From NCBI RefSeq assembly GCF_900178005.1, contig NZ_FXBS01000006.1:682001-746000 (forward strand): a stretch of DNA of 64,000 nt. The letters are read 5' to 3'. Under the pieces are notes generated by a model. The model worked only from the letters and a program-made list of their open reading frames with translations, had not been told where the DNA came from and made no database searches. Made by a program: the position numbers and the translations under genes. Below, one piece after another: positions 51,964 through 61,228 of this stretch (positions within the stretch are counted from its first letter, which is position 1; every line of letters begins with the position of its first letter). Source of the DNA: Tuberibacillus sp. Marseille-P3662. GTDB lineage: Bacteria > Bacillota > Bacilli > Bacillales > Sporolactobacillaceae.

Positions 51964-52203
51964 ATGGGGAACGATTATTATTCAATTTGTTCAAAGGCGG
52001 TGGGCCAGGCAGTGCAATTTGAAACAACGGATGGAGCAAGTTATCAAGGACTGGTGACCCGGGTTGATCATAACTATATAGAATTGCAGACATTTGAAGC
52101 TATCGAACGCGAACTGAAGTTGCTAGTGAAACCCAAACAACATGTCATGACCGTACCATTAGCCGGCATTGTTTCTCTTAATTTTTTGACGCTTAAATGG
52201 TGA
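51964..52203 (+). CDS. Hypothetical small protein, Sm-like beta-barrel pattern
   Basis: A 79-residue protein. The ATG at 51964 follows GAGGTGGG. The sequence alternates like a small all-beta domain (AVGQAVQFETTDGASYQGLVTRVDHNYIELQT...MTVPLAGIVSLNFL), which recalls Sm/LSm-type or YxeF-like barrels. I do not recognise the family by name. It stands alone between the DUF309 gene and scpA. An in-frame GTG at 51952 would add four residues. Confidence 0.6.
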   Translation: MGNDYYSICSKAVGQAVQFETTDGASYQGLVTRVDHNYIELQTFEAIERELKLLVKPKQHVMTVPLAGIVSLNFLTLKW

Positions 52204-52304
52204 GGGCCTTCATTGTTCAGCATTCGTTTTGGACACCGAGATGAACTTTTAACAAAAAAATGAGCTTATGCTATAATACTGTCAGTTTTAGTAGGTGTGA
52301 TAAA

Positions 52305-53075
52305 TTGGAGTATAAAGTTAAAATTAATGCCTTTGAAGGGCCGCTGGACTTGCTCTTACATTTAATAAAAAAGTTGGAAATTGATATCTATGATATTCCA
52401 GTAGCGACCATTACTGAGCAATATTTAGAGTATATTCATCAAATGCAAGAACTCCATTTGGATGTGGCTAGTGAGTATCTTGTGATGGCTGCGACGCTGG
52501 TTGAATTGAAGAGCCGCATGTTGCTACCCCAACAAGAAGAGCTTGAAGAAGAGGCTTTAGAGGATGAATACGCTGTCGAAGAAGAAGATCCCCGTGCAGA
52601 ACTCATGCGCCGGTTATTGGATTATAAACGATATAAAAAAGTGGCTGAGGCACTGCAAGATAAGGAAGTTAGTCAAAGCCATGTATATGTGAAGCCACCG
52701 AGTGACTTAAGTGAGTTTCAGCATGACACCGATATGAAACCACAAGTGACCAATGTCTCCCTTTATGATATGATCTCATCGCTGCAGCATTTGTTTCGGA
52801 GACGAAAGCTTGAAGCACCGTTACAAACGAAAGTTGAAAAGCAAGATCTGCCGATTGGGACACGGATGAAAGAAGTTATCCGGACATTAAGCATACTTCA
52901 GGAGCCTCAGCCATTTGCCGTGCTGTTTCCTTATCCAAGCCGTTCGCATATGGTTGTGACATTTTTATCTCTTTTGGAATTGATGAAGGAGGGGCAAATT
53001 ACCTGCACACAAAAAAATAATTTTTCCGACATTATGGTACAGTTGACCGAAGGAGAAGACGTTGCCTATGAATAA
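52305..53075 (+). CDS. scpA: Segregation and condensation protein A
   Basis: A 256-residue kleisin that links SMC heads with ScpB in the condensin complex. The N-terminal domain starts YKVKINAFEGPLDLLLHLIKKLEIDIYDIP, and the C-terminal winged helix covers the last ~70 residues (VVTFLSLLELMKEGQITCTQKNNFSDIMV). The start is a TTG at 52305 behind TAGGTG, matching the family. An upstream extension to 52260 is not conserved in type. It overlaps scpB by 14 bases. Confidence 0.92.
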   Translation: MEYKVKINAFEGPLDLLLHLIKKLEIDIYDIPVATITEQYLEYIHQMQELHLDVASEYLVMAATLVELKSRMLLPQQEELEEEALEDEYAVEEEDPRAELMRRLLDYKRYKKVAEALQDKEVSQSHVYVKPPSDLSEFQHDTDMKPQVTNVSLYDMISSLQHLFRRRKLEAPLQTKVEKQDLPIGTRMKEVIRTLSILQEPQPFAVLFPYPSRSHMVVTFLSLLELMKEGQITCTQKNNFSDIMVQLTEGEDVAYE

Positions 53076-53643
53076 TGAGAAACTGGCAGCATTAGAAGCC
53101 ATGCTTTATTTGGCCGGCAATGATGGATTGACAGAGCAACAAATTCAGACAGCCTTAGCTGAAGATGATGTTGAGCACGTCATTCAAGCATTCAATGATT
53201 TATTAAACCGTGATGATCGTGGTTTGGAACTTCAAGAAATTGCCGGGACTTATCAATTAATCACGAAAACGCAACTTTCCCCTTACATAGAAAAGATGGT
53301 ACAGGCCCCGCGGCCGTCAACATTGTCACAGGCCGCATTAGAAACATTAGCTATTATCGCTTATAACCAACCGATTTCCCGGGCGGAAGTGGAAGAAATT
53401 CGAGGTGTCAAAAGTGAGAAAGCCATTCATACGTTAGTTTCCCGTGACTTGGTTAAGGAAGTCGGGCGTGCAGAAGGAACAGGACGTGCGATATTATACG
53501 GGGTAACGGATGAGTTCTTAACTTATTTTGGGCTAAGATCGCTTGACGACTTACCGCCGATGCCCTCAGATGAGACGTTGGATAATGAACATGATTCTGA
53601 TTTGTTTTTTGAAAAATTCCAGCAAACAATTGATGATTTATAA
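53062..53643 (+). CDS. scpB: Segregation and condensation protein B
   Basis: A 193-residue protein with two winged helices (LAALEAMLYLAGNDGLTEQQIQ; TLSQAALETLAIIAYNQPISRAEVEEIRGVKS). It pairs with ScpA and SMC for chromosome segregation. The TTG at 53062 is 6 bases after AGGAG and the ATG at 53068 is 12 bases after, so either could be the start. Confidence 0.92.
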   Translation: MPMNNEKLAALEAMLYLAGNDGLTEQQIQTALAEDDVEHVIQAFNDLLNRDDRGLELQEIAGTYQLITKTQLSPYIEKMVQAPRPSTLSQAALETLAIIAYNQPISRAEVEEIRGVKSEKAIHTLVSRDLVKEVGRAEGTGRAILYGVTDEFLTYFGLRSLDDLPPMPSDETLDNEHDSDLFFEKFQQTIDDL

Positions 53644-53666
53644 GCCATCACTTCTGAATAGTTGCT

Positions 53667-53693
53667 TCCCGGCCTTTTTTGGCCGGGTTTTTG
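53667..53693 (+). terminator. Intrinsic terminator after scpB
   Basis: CCCGGCC and GGCCGGG pair around six T bases and are followed by TTTTT. Confidence 0.9.
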
Positions 53694-53816
53694 TGTGTGT
53701 ATGCATTGATGTCATAGCTAGATATGACCATCATACTTATAAAAAAGGATAAGTTGCTTCAAGTGTATGGCGTGTTCACAGAGGGAAAGAGGATAATAAG
53801 AAGGGGGACAAGTATA

Positions 53817-54161
53817 ATGGTACAAATGATTAATAATTGGAATAATTATCTGTTCACGGATCTTGACAGGTTCATGGAAACGTATATGAGGCTTGTTAAA
53901 ACATTGATTATTTTCAGTCCGCTATTCACGGTGTTTCCTGTATTCTTTATTGGTTCGGCATTGGCTTACTGGTCAGCGTGGAGCCTTTTCACGATGATAC
54001 TTAGTCTGATTTTAACAATACCTTGGATGATAACACCATTCTTATTAGCTATGAGAATAGCGCGGGATAATCGACGTTTTGTCATTTACTGGGCGATAGC
54101 CAGTGGTATTGGGATAACAATCTGGTCAATTTTACTGGTTCAAGGGCAACTATTGATCTAA
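53817..54161 (+). CDS. Hypothetical membrane protein (114 aa)
   Basis: The ATG at 53817 follows AAGGGGG. The product has three or four hydrophobic helices (LVKTLIIFSPLFTVFPVFFIGSALAYW; FTMILSLILTIPWMI; FVIYWAIASGIGITIWSILLV) and short polar loops. I do not recognise the family. It sits between scpB and dacB. Upstream in-frame sequence to 53724 is unlikely to be coding, as it overlaps AT-rich spacer. Confidence 0.6.
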   Translation: MVQMINNWNNYLFTDLDRFMETYMRLVKTLIIFSPLFTVFPVFFIGSALAYWSAWSLFTMILSLILTIPWMITPFLLAMRIARDNRRFVIYWAIASGIGITIWSILLVQGQLLI

Positions 54162-54190
54162 AAGAATAATGAAAAAAACACCCAATCGAT

Positions 54191-54218
54191 TCATAAACAA
54201 GCCGTCTCTGCATAGACT
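54191..54218 (+). promoter_or_regulatory. Possible sigma-E promoter of the dacB operon
   Basis: TCATAAA (54191-54197) and CATAGACT (54211-54218), 13 bases apart, resemble mother-cell sigma-E boxes. They use the same spacing as the site before spoIIM. dacB-spmAB is sigma-E dependent in B. subtilis. Confidence 0.4.
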
Positions 54219-54288
54219 TGTACAAATACTGTATTAAGAATTAAGTAGGAGAGCCTAAATGAGGTTTGACCAAGGGACGGGATGAATC

Positions 54289-55437
54289 GTGAGCAAAAAA
54301 GTTTTATTGATTGTATTGATCATGCTATTGGTTATATCGAGCACCCCTATTGAAGTTTCTGCGAACAAAGGGAACAAGAATATAAGCGTGTCAGGACGAG
54401 CGGCGATCTTAATGGATCAAACCTCGGGCCGGGTTCTTTTTTCTAAAAATATACATAAACAAATGAGGATTGCAAGTATTACCAAAGTCATGACAGCAAT
54501 CTTGGCGATTGAATCAGGCAAAATGGATGAGATGGTTAAGGTTAGTGATAACGCGTACGGGACCGAGGGATCATCTCTCTATCTGAAAAAGGGTGAGAAA
54601 ATTAAGCTCAAGGATCTTGTTTACGGTTTGATGCTAAAATCAGGAAATGATGCGGCCGTGGCGATAGCTGAAAAAGTCGGTGGTAGTGTCCAAGGTTTTG
54701 TTCACTTAATGAATAAAAAGGCGCGGGAATTAGGAATGTTCGACTCACACTTCGCTAATCCCAATGGTTTAGACACTCAAGAAGATCACTACTCAACTGC
54801 CTATGATATGGCCATTTTAACAAAGTATGCAATGTCCAATAAAACGTTTCGAAGGATTTTTAAAACGAAACATTATAAGGCGCCTAACCCGAATGATAAA
54901 TGGGATCGGAGCTGGAAGAATAAGAACAAGCTATTGTTCAATTATGACTATTCTACAGGGGGGAAGACGGGGTATACCAAAAGAGCCGGAAGAACATTGA
55001 TATCGACAGCGACAAAAGATGATATGGACCTTGTGGTCGTTACACTCGATGACGGCAATGACTGGGAAGATCACAGAAATCTGTTTAACTGGGGCTTTAA
55101 GACCTATGATATGGTTACGATTGTAGAAAAGGGTAAGATTTCAGGCATTGAGAAACAAGCTTATAAAGACCGTCTCTATACGCATAGATCGTTGGTTTAT
55201 CCGTTAACCGATAAAGAAAACGAGAACCTTTCCACTCATCTAAAGTTATATAAATTTGATGAGGCGTCGAAATGGCCGGAACACGAACCAATTGGTTATC
55301 TTAATGTAGAGAGTGGTGATGAAGCACTTACGCGTATGCCGTTATTTATGGAACAAGTGGAACAGGATGAAAGCGGCGGATTTTGGTCTTTGTTTAAAAA
55401 GCTATTTACCAGCAGCTTAGGATGGATAGGGTCATGA
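54289..55437 (+). CDS. dacB: D-alanyl-D-alanine carboxypeptidase DacB (spore cortex)
   Basis: A 382-residue PBP5*-type carboxypeptidase. It has a signal peptide (KKVLLIVLIMLLVISSTPIEVSA), SITK at the serine site, SGN in MLKSGNDAAVAIAEK, and KTG in GGKTGYTKRAGRT. It lowers cross-linking of cortex peptidoglycan, as needed for spore dehydration. The start is a GTG at 54289 behind AGGGACGGGATG. The next gene, spmA, overlaps by 4 bases (ATGA). Confidence 0.9.
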   Translation: MSKKVLLIVLIMLLVISSTPIEVSANKGNKNISVSGRAAILMDQTSGRVLFSKNIHKQMRIASITKVMTAILAIESGKMDEMVKVSDNAYGTEGSSLYLKKGEKIKLKDLVYGLMLKSGNDAAVAIAEKVGGSVQGFVHLMNKKARELGMFDSHFANPNGLDTQEDHYSTAYDMAILTKYAMSNKTFRRIFKTKHYKAPNPNDKWDRSWKNKNKLLFNYDYSTGGKTGYTKRAGRTLISTATKDDMDLVVVTLDDGNDWEDHRNLFNWGFKTYDMVTIVEKGKISGIEKQAYKDRLYTHRSLVYPLTDKENENLSTHLKLYKFDEASKWPEHEPIGYLNVESGDEALTRMPLFMEQVEQDESGGFWSLFKKLFTSSLGWIGS

Positions 55438-56027
55438 TTAATCTAATATGGATCAGCCTGTTTTTAATAGGGATCAGCTATGCTGCCGTTCATGGTACTA
55501 TGGATGAAGTCAATCAAGCGATCTTCACTTCGGCTGACGAAGCCGTAACAATCTGTATCGGTTTAGTGAGTATTCTTGTGTTTTGGCTAGGTCTTATGAA
55601 GATCGCAGAACAGTCGGGCCTGTTAGAGAGACTAGCCAAATTATTCAAACCGATAATAAAACGATTGTTTCCGGATGTCCCCGAGGACCATCCCGCAATG
55701 GGCTATATTTTATCAAACACGGTCGCGAATATCTTTGGCCTCGGTAATGCTGCAACGCCTATGGGGATCAAGGCGATGGAACAACTCAAACAATTAAACG
55801 ATGGGCGTCCGGAAGCGAGCCGTTCAATGATTACCCTACTTGCATTGAACACATCTAGTTTAACGATTATACCTACAACGATTATTGCGATTAGGATGAA
55901 ATTTGAATCCGTTCATCCTACAGAAATTGTAGGAACAACGATAGCGGCAACGGCTTGCTCAACAGCCGCAGCGATTATGATTGATCGTATTTTCTATTAC
56001 CGGCGGAAGCGAAAAGGAAGGGAATAG
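55434..56027 (+). CDS. spmA: Spore maturation protein A
   Basis: A 197-residue membrane protein of the nucleoside recognition (Gate) family, with NTVANIFGLGNAATPMGIKAMEQLK as the family core. With SpmB it affects spore core dehydration. It may move a small molecule, but this is not settled. The ATG at 55434 overlaps the dacB stop. The operon dacB-spmA-spmB is as in B. subtilis. Confidence 0.9.
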   Translation: MINLIWISLFLIGISYAAVHGTMDEVNQAIFTSADEAVTICIGLVSILVFWLGLMKIAEQSGLLERLAKLFKPIIKRLFPDVPEDHPAMGYILSNTVANIFGLGNAATPMGIKAMEQLKQLNDGRPEASRSMITLLALNTSSLTIIPTTIIAIRMKFESVHPTEIVGTTIAATACSTAAAIMIDRIFYYRRKRKGRE

Positions 56028-56030
56028 CCC

Positions 56031-56561
56031 ATGAGTCTTATTACGACGATTTCAGTCTGGATTGTTCCTGTTCTTATCGGCGTTGTGTTGCTCTATGGTA
56101 CATTAAAAAAAGTACCTACTTATGAAACGTTTGTCGAAGGTGGAAAAGAAGGCTTTAATATAGCGGTTTCGATTATTCCTTATTTGTTAGGGATGCTCGT
56201 GGCCATTTCTGTTTTCCGTGCATCAGGTGCAATGGATTTTGTTATTCAATGCATCAAACCTGTCTTAAATATCGTCGGTGTTCCGGCGGAGATTGTCCCA
56301 TTGGCCGTGATTCGCCCCATATCAGGTAACGGCGCCCTTGCCATGGTGTCAGATATTTTGGAAACATATGGGCCGGATTCATTTATCGGACGTCTGGCGT
56401 CAACCTTACAAGGCAGTACCGACACGACCCTATACGTTATTACGGTTTACTTCGGTGCTGTCGGTGTTAAAAGAATTGGCGATTCATTAAAAGTCGGATT
56501 ATTGGCTGACCTTGCCGGTGCTATTGCGGCGATTGCAATTGTGACATGGGTGTTTAGTTAA
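56031..56561 (+). CDS. spmB: Spore maturation protein B
   Basis: A 176-residue membrane protein, the partner of SpmA. Its Gate-family core is AVIRPISGNGALAMVSDILETYGPDSFIGRLASTLQGSTDTTLYV. The start is an ATG 3 bases after spmA, with GGAAGGGA upstream. It is the last gene of its operon. Confidence 0.92.
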   Translation: MSLITTISVWIVPVLIGVVLLYGTLKKVPTYETFVEGGKEGFNIAVSIIPYLLGMLVAISVFRASGAMDFVIQCIKPVLNIVGVPAEIVPLAVIRPISGNGALAMVSDILETYGPDSFIGRLASTLQGSTDTTLYVITVYFGAVGVKRIGDSLKVGLLADLAGAIAAIAIVTWVFS

Positions 56562-56610
56562 GCATTATCGACTAAGGTTAAAACGCCCTTCAACGCCGGT
56601 GCTAGGCGTC

Positions 56611-56643
56611 ATAACCACCTGAATGATTCGGGTGGTTTTTTTA
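56611..56643 (+). terminator. Intrinsic terminator after spmB
   Basis: AACCACCTGAAT and ATTCGGGTGGTT pair around a tiny loop and are followed by TTTTT. A second small inverted repeat (ACGCC...GGCGT) lies just before it, at about 56592-56610. Confidence 0.85.
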
Positions 56644-56750
56644 GTGGGAGCAATCTAAGGAATGGGGGCGTAACTTTTCGTTAACAATGATTGATACTGA
56701 TACTTGAGAAAAGTGACCCCTAAGAGTATGATGGACGGTGAGGTGAGACC

Positions 56751-57470
56751 ATGGAACGCTTGCAAAAAATGATTGCGAAAGCAGGAATTGCATCAAGACG
56801 AAAAGCTGAACAACTAATTACAGATGGACAGGTCACTGTCAATGGTAGGACCGTGACTGAATTAGGTACAAAGGTCGCCGAAACAGATAAAATCGAAGTG
56901 AATGGCGTCCCAGTTGAAAAGGAAGAACCGGTGTATTTGCTTTTCTATAAACCAACAAGTGTGATTTCCAGTGTAAAAGATGATCGGGATCGAAAAGTTG
57001 TGACCGACTATCTTCCTGAGATTGACGAACGCGTCTTCCCGATTGGTCGATTAGATTACGATACATCAGGGGTATTATTGTTAACAAATGACGGTGATTT
57101 TGCTAATAAGATGATGCATCCAAGCTATAAGGTAGAAAAAGAGTATATTGCTAAAATTAAAGGCATTCCGTCAAAAGAAGACATTCGTAAATTACAGAAA
57201 GGTGTTAAATTGGAGGATGGGGTCACGGCGCCTGCTAAGGTTAAACTGCTGTCATCAGATAAGCAAAAACAGACTGCAATCATCCAGATCATCATTGCAG
57301 AAGGAAAAAACCGTCAAGTTCGGCGGATGTTTGCGGTGCTGGGCTATGACGTTATCAAATTAAAACGCGAACGCTATGGGTCATTGACTCTAGGATCACT
57401 TAATGCTGGTGATTACCGAATGTTAAAGCCTTATGAAATCAAGCAACTTTACCAACTAGCTGTCACATAA
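56751..57470 (+). CDS. rluB: 23S rRNA pseudouridine synthase RluB
   Basis: A 239-residue RsuA-family enzyme that makes pseudouridine in 23S rRNA (position 2605 in E. coli numbering). It has an N-terminal S4 domain (ERLQKMIAKAGIASRRKAEQLITDGQVTVNG). The catalytic motif is FPIGRLDYDTSGVLLLTNDG with the Asp of RLDYDTSG, and IIAEGKNRQVRRMF follows. The start is an ATG behind GGTGAGG. Its place before the res genes is the ypuL position of B. subtilis. Confidence 0.92.
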   Translation: MERLQKMIAKAGIASRRKAEQLITDGQVTVNGRTVTELGTKVAETDKIEVNGVPVEKEEPVYLLFYKPTSVISSVKDDRDRKVVTDYLPEIDERVFPIGRLDYDTSGVLLLTNDGDFANKMMHPSYKVEKEYIAKIKGIPSKEDIRKLQKGVKLEDGVTAPAKVKLLSSDKQKQTAIIQIIIAEGKNRQVRRMFAVLGYDVIKLKRERYGSLTLGSLNAGDYRMLKPYEIKQLYQLAVT

Positions 57471-57599
57471 GTGTCATAAATCGATGATTCCAATGGATGG
57501 TTTTTAACGTTATAGTAGAATTGGTTGCTTTGTATGTAAACGATGATACATAAATGTGGAATTGATAAAGTCCCGTAGTAGTATTAGAGGTGTTAACAA

Positions 57600-59252
57600 A
57601 TGAGTCAGACAATCCATTGTGAATGCGGGCATCGGAATCCTGAGGGGACGATTTTGTGTGAGGCTTGCGGGAAACCGCTAGATGACTCACAAACAAAACA
57701 ATTACTAACGATGCGATATGAAGGTAGCGCGCGACGATCGCAAACTTATAAGAAAACGATCATTGATAAAGTATGGAATACATTTTCGTCTGTAAAAGTT
57801 GGTATTACTTTAATCCTTCTTATTCTAGTTGCGATTGCGATTGGGACGATTTTGCCGCAATTACAATATACGCCAGCCACTGAAAATACCGCTTTACAAT
57901 ACTATCAAGAGCAATATGGATCTGTCGGAAAAGTCTACGTCAAACTTGGTTTTCATGAATTGTACAAATCTTGGTGGTTTGCCACATTATTAGGGTTGCT
58001 TGGTACCTCTTTAATTATTGCTAGTATTGATCGCTTCGTTCCGCTAAGGAGAGCACTTAAAAATCAGAGTGTAACCCGGCATGAGCGATTCATTAAACGC
58101 CAGCGTGTCATCAGTCAGACGATGGTTGATTCCGATGAACAGCGAGAGGCGATTTCGAATAAAGTTAAGGCGGCCTTAAAGAACAAAAGATATAAGATAA
58201 CGGAACATAATGGCGATTTGTTAGCAGAAAAAGGGAGATTTTCGAGATGGGGACCTTATGTTAATCATATTGGTCTGATATTGATTTTAATATCCGGCAT
58301 GCTTCTGCTATTTCCGGGCGTCTATGTCAATCAATCAATGTGGGTCCGCGAAGGGGAACAAGTCGCCGTTCCCGCGACGGATCACCAATATTATATTAGG
58401 AACCATAAATTTATCGTAGAAAACTATGATAAGAATAATGAGACATATCAGGAAGCGATTCAGAAAAATGGCGGTGTCGTTAAAAATTATCAAACGAACG
58501 TCAGTCTCTATAAGCAAGAAGGGAACTATGTGTTAGGATCAGAGCCTGAACTGTCAAAAGTTAAGGATGATGATATTAAGGTTAATCACCCGCTTGAGTT
58601 TGGCAATTATAAAGTTTATCAGCAATCCTATCAATTTCCTTTATATAAGATGTCCTTTAAAATGGTCAACCCTGATTCGGGTAAAGCCCATGGTCAGTTC
58701 ACTGTTAATTTGGACGAGCCTGAATCTGTTTATCAGCTGAAGGATGGTTACAAGGTCAAAGTTATTAAGTATTTCCCGGATTTTTACTGGAATCAGAACG
58801 ATGAACCTGCAACCCGATCACCGGTGCCTAATAATCCGGCATTTATTTTTAAACTTTTTGCTCCCGATAAGCCTAAGGGTGAAGTTAATTTTATCGGGAT
58901 AAAGAAAAACTATGACGTTTTCGGTGATAATAAATATTCCATTCAGTTTGTCAATGCCGATACCAAACCCATGTCCGGTTTAGTTGTCCATAAGAATTTG
59001 GCTCTTCCACTTGCCTTTGTGGGCGCGATTATATTTTTAATGGGCGTTGCTCAAGGCATGTATTGGAACCATCGCCGAATTTGGCTCCAACATAAAAATG
59101 GTCAAGTATGGTTAGCTGCCTTAACGAACAAAAATTGGATGAGCATCAAAAAAGATATAAACGATGTTACCTCAGAAGCTGACTTAAATCCACCGGTTGA
59201 TCGGTTAGATGATCAAGAATCAACTGAGGAAGAAAGGGGGAGCGGGACATGA
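57600..59252 (+). CDS. resB: Cytochrome c biogenesis protein ResB
   Basis: A 550-residue membrane protein of system II cytochrome c maturation. Residues 1-30 form a zinc ribbon (CECGHRNPEGTILCEACGKPL). Helices follow, starting VKVGITLILLILVAIAIGTILPQ, then a large outside domain, and a last helix (LALPLAFVGAIIFLMGVAQGMYW). With ResC it brings haem to apocytochrome. In B. subtilis the thiol reductase gene resA comes first; here the 129-base spacer after rluB has no resA. Its last 4 bases overlap resC. Confidence 0.92.
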   Translation: MSQTIHCECGHRNPEGTILCEACGKPLDDSQTKQLLTMRYEGSARRSQTYKKTIIDKVWNTFSSVKVGITLILLILVAIAIGTILPQLQYTPATENTALQYYQEQYGSVGKVYVKLGFHELYKSWWFATLLGLLGTSLIIASIDRFVPLRRALKNQSVTRHERFIKRQRVISQTMVDSDEQREAISNKVKAALKNKRYKITEHNGDLLAEKGRFSRWGPYVNHIGLILILISGMLLLFPGVYVNQSMWVREGEQVAVPATDHQYYIRNHKFIVENYDKNNETYQEAIQKNGGVVKNYQTNVSLYKQEGNYVLGSEPELSKVKDDDIKVNHPLEFGNYKVYQQSYQFPLYKMSFKMVNPDSGKAHGQFTVNLDEPESVYQLKDGYKVKVIKYFPDFYWNQNDEPATRSPVPNNPAFIFKLFAPDKPKGEVNFIGIKKNYDVFGDNKYSIQFVNADTKPMSGLVVHKNLALPLAFVGAIIFLMGVAQGMYWNHRRIWLQHKNGQVWLAALTNKNWMSIKKDINDVTSEADLNPPVDRLDDQESTEEERGSGT

Positions 59253-60451
59253 CTCTCGTAGAAAGCAGCAGCATCTTGTTACTCATATCATTTATTTTAT
59301 ATACGATTGGAACGATTGTTTTTACTGTTGCAGTGACTGGGAAAAATTTTAAGAAAAAAGGGCAAACAACGCCTGCTGATCGATTAGGGCGGCGCGGTTA
59401 TATTATAACAATCATTGGTTTTCTTACACAGGTTGGTTTTTTTGTCCTTCGGTGGATTGCTAGTCATCACATTCCTGTCAGTAATTTATTTGAATTTGTG
59501 ACGTTCTTCTCAATGACGCTTATTCTTGGTTTTATTATCATTTATGGTATGTACAAAAATAACAGTCTTGGTGTGATTGCTTTACCGATTGCTGTGATTA
59601 TTATTGCTTATGCCAGTGTCTTTCCATCCGAAGTTCAACCACTTATTCCGGCCTTGCAGAGCTATTGGTTATATATTCATGTGACCACAGTGGCGCTTGG
59701 TGAAGGCATCTTATCTGTGAGTTTTATTGCAGGATTAATTTATCTCATCCGGGTGATTGATCAAAGTCACCGGTCAAAGAAAACTTTCTGGCTGGAATTT
59801 ATTATGTATACGATTCTGTGTACTTTAGCTTTTGTTATTATTTCCTTTACCTTTAAGCAAATGAATTATGATGTGGCATTTAATTGGGTTAATGAAAAAG
59901 ATGTTCAAGCTGAACTTCACTATCATATGCCAGCTATCGCTGGACCCGATGGGGGAGAGATGATTGATGAAGGATTCGGGCCGCTATTTGAAGCGCCGTC
60001 ATGGATGAATGGTGCCAATGCGCCGAGGAAACTCAATACAATGCTTTGGTCCATTCTAGGGGGCTTGGTCTTGTATGGATTATTGCGCCTTGCTATTCGA
60101 CAGCGTTTAAGCCGGCCGCTGAATCGTTTGTTAAGTCAAGTTAATGCACCATTAATGGATGAAATCAGCTATCGAGCCATTGCGATAGGATTCCCCGTAT
60201 TTTCATTAGGTGGTCTATTGTTTGCAGCGATTTGGGCTCAAGAAGCTTGGGGACGCTTTTGGGGTTGGGATCCTAAAGAAGTATGGGCCTTAATCACGTT
60301 CTTGTTTTATGCTGCATATTTGCACTTCCGTCTATCACGAGGTTGGAGTGGTGAGAAAGCGGCATGGCTCAGCGTTATAGGTTTCGTCGTTATCATGTTC
60401 AATCTCGTGTTTGTGAATCTAGTTATTGCTGGACTTCACTCTTATGCTTAA
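59249..60451 (+). CDS. resC: Cytochrome c biogenesis protein ResC (CcsA/CcmF type)
   Basis: A 400-residue membrane protein with several helices. Its haem-handling loop WGRFWGWDPKEVWALITFLFY is the tryptophan-rich WWD signature. HIPVSNLFEFVTFFSMTL near the start and GEGILSVSFIAGLIYLI are also typical. It forms the haem channel with ResB. The ATG overlaps the resB stop and follows AAAGGGGGAG. Confidence 0.93.
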   Translation: MTLVESSSILLLISFILYTIGTIVFTVAVTGKNFKKKGQTTPADRLGRRGYIITIIGFLTQVGFFVLRWIASHHIPVSNLFEFVTFFSMTLILGFIIIYGMYKNNSLGVIALPIAVIIIAYASVFPSEVQPLIPALQSYWLYIHVTTVALGEGILSVSFIAGLIYLIRVIDQSHRSKKTFWLEFIMYTILCTLAFVIISFTFKQMNYDVAFNWVNEKDVQAELHYHMPAIAGPDGGEMIDEGFGPLFEAPSWMNGANAPRKLNTMLWSILGGLVLYGLLRLAIRQRLSRPLNRLLSQVNAPLMDEISYRAIAIGFPVFSLGGLLFAAIWAQEAWGRFWGWDPKEVWALITFLFYAAYLHFRLSRGWSGEKAAWLSVIGFVVIMFNLVFVNLVIAGLHSYA

Positions 60452-60508
60452 AAAACTGTGTTAGTGTTGTCATCACTGGTTATATTCATTTCGTCTGGAG
60501 GGATTGTT

Positions 60509-61228
60509 GTGAGCGAAGAACAACAAACGGTACTTGTTGTGGATGATGAAGAGCGGATTCGTCGCTTACTAAAAATGTACTTAGAACGTGAAGGTTACGG
60601 GGTTGAAGAAGTTGATAACGGTGAAGATGCGCTTGAGTTAGCGATTAACAATGACTATGATTTAGTTGTCCTTGACCTCATGCTACCAGGAATGGATGGG
60701 GAGGAAGTTTGCGCCAAGCTTCGCGAGCAAAAAGCGACGCCCGTATTAATGCTAACAGCGAAAGGTGAAGAGACGAATCGTGTCCAGGGATTTGAGGTTG
60801 GTGCTGACGATTATGTCGTCAAACCTTTCAGTCCGCGCGAGGTTATCCTTAGGGTTAAAGCATTACTCCGCCGTTCTTCAACGACGAAGTTTCTAGAAAC
60901 AGAAACTAAAACAAAAGAAGTTTTGGTCTTTCCGCATATAACCATTGATCACGATGCTCATCGCGTCACAGTTGACAATCAATACGTTAATTTAACCCCT
61001 AAAGAGTACGAATTACTTTATTATCTTGCCAATGCTCCAGACAAAGTTTTTTCGCGGGAAGATTTGCTACGCGATGTTTGGAATTATGAGTTTTTTGGAG
61101 ATCTGCGAACCGTTGATACGCATGTTAAACGATTACGTGAGAAACTCAATAACATATCGGAGGAAGCAGCGGATATCATTGTCACGGTTTGGGGCGTTGG
61201 TTATAAATTTGAGGTAGGTAACAGCTGA
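60509..61228 (+). CDS. resD: Response regulator ResD
   Basis: A 239-residue OmpR-type regulator. The receiver domain has VVDDEERIRR, the phosphorylated D56 in VVLDLMLPGMDG, and the conserved Lys in VVKPFSP. The winged helix has LTPKEYELLYYLANAPDKVFSREDLLRDVW and TVDTHVKRLREKL. It controls respiration genes when oxygen is low. I chose the GTG at 60509, 6 bases after GGAGGG, over an upstream TTG at 60458. It overlaps resE by one base. Confidence 0.93.
   Translation: MSEEQQTVLVVDDEERIRRLLKMYLEREGYGVEEVDNGEDALELAINNDYDLVVLDLMLPGMDGEEVCAKLREQKATPVLMLTAKGEETNRVQGFEVGADDYVVKPFSPREVILRVKALLRRSSTTKFLETETKTKEVLVFPHITIDHDAHRVTVDNQYVNLTPKEYELLYYLANAPDKVFSREDLLRDVWNYEFFGDLRTVDTHVKRLREKLNNISEEAADIIVTVWGVGYKFEVGNS

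Noticed and set aside
56580-56610. Third copy of the two-hairpin leader (AACGCCGGTGCTAGGCGTC resembles part of copy B)
   Set aside because: Only about 20 bases are alike, the second hairpin and the AGTAAAAATGATT linker are missing, and it lies behind spmB rather than before a gene start.
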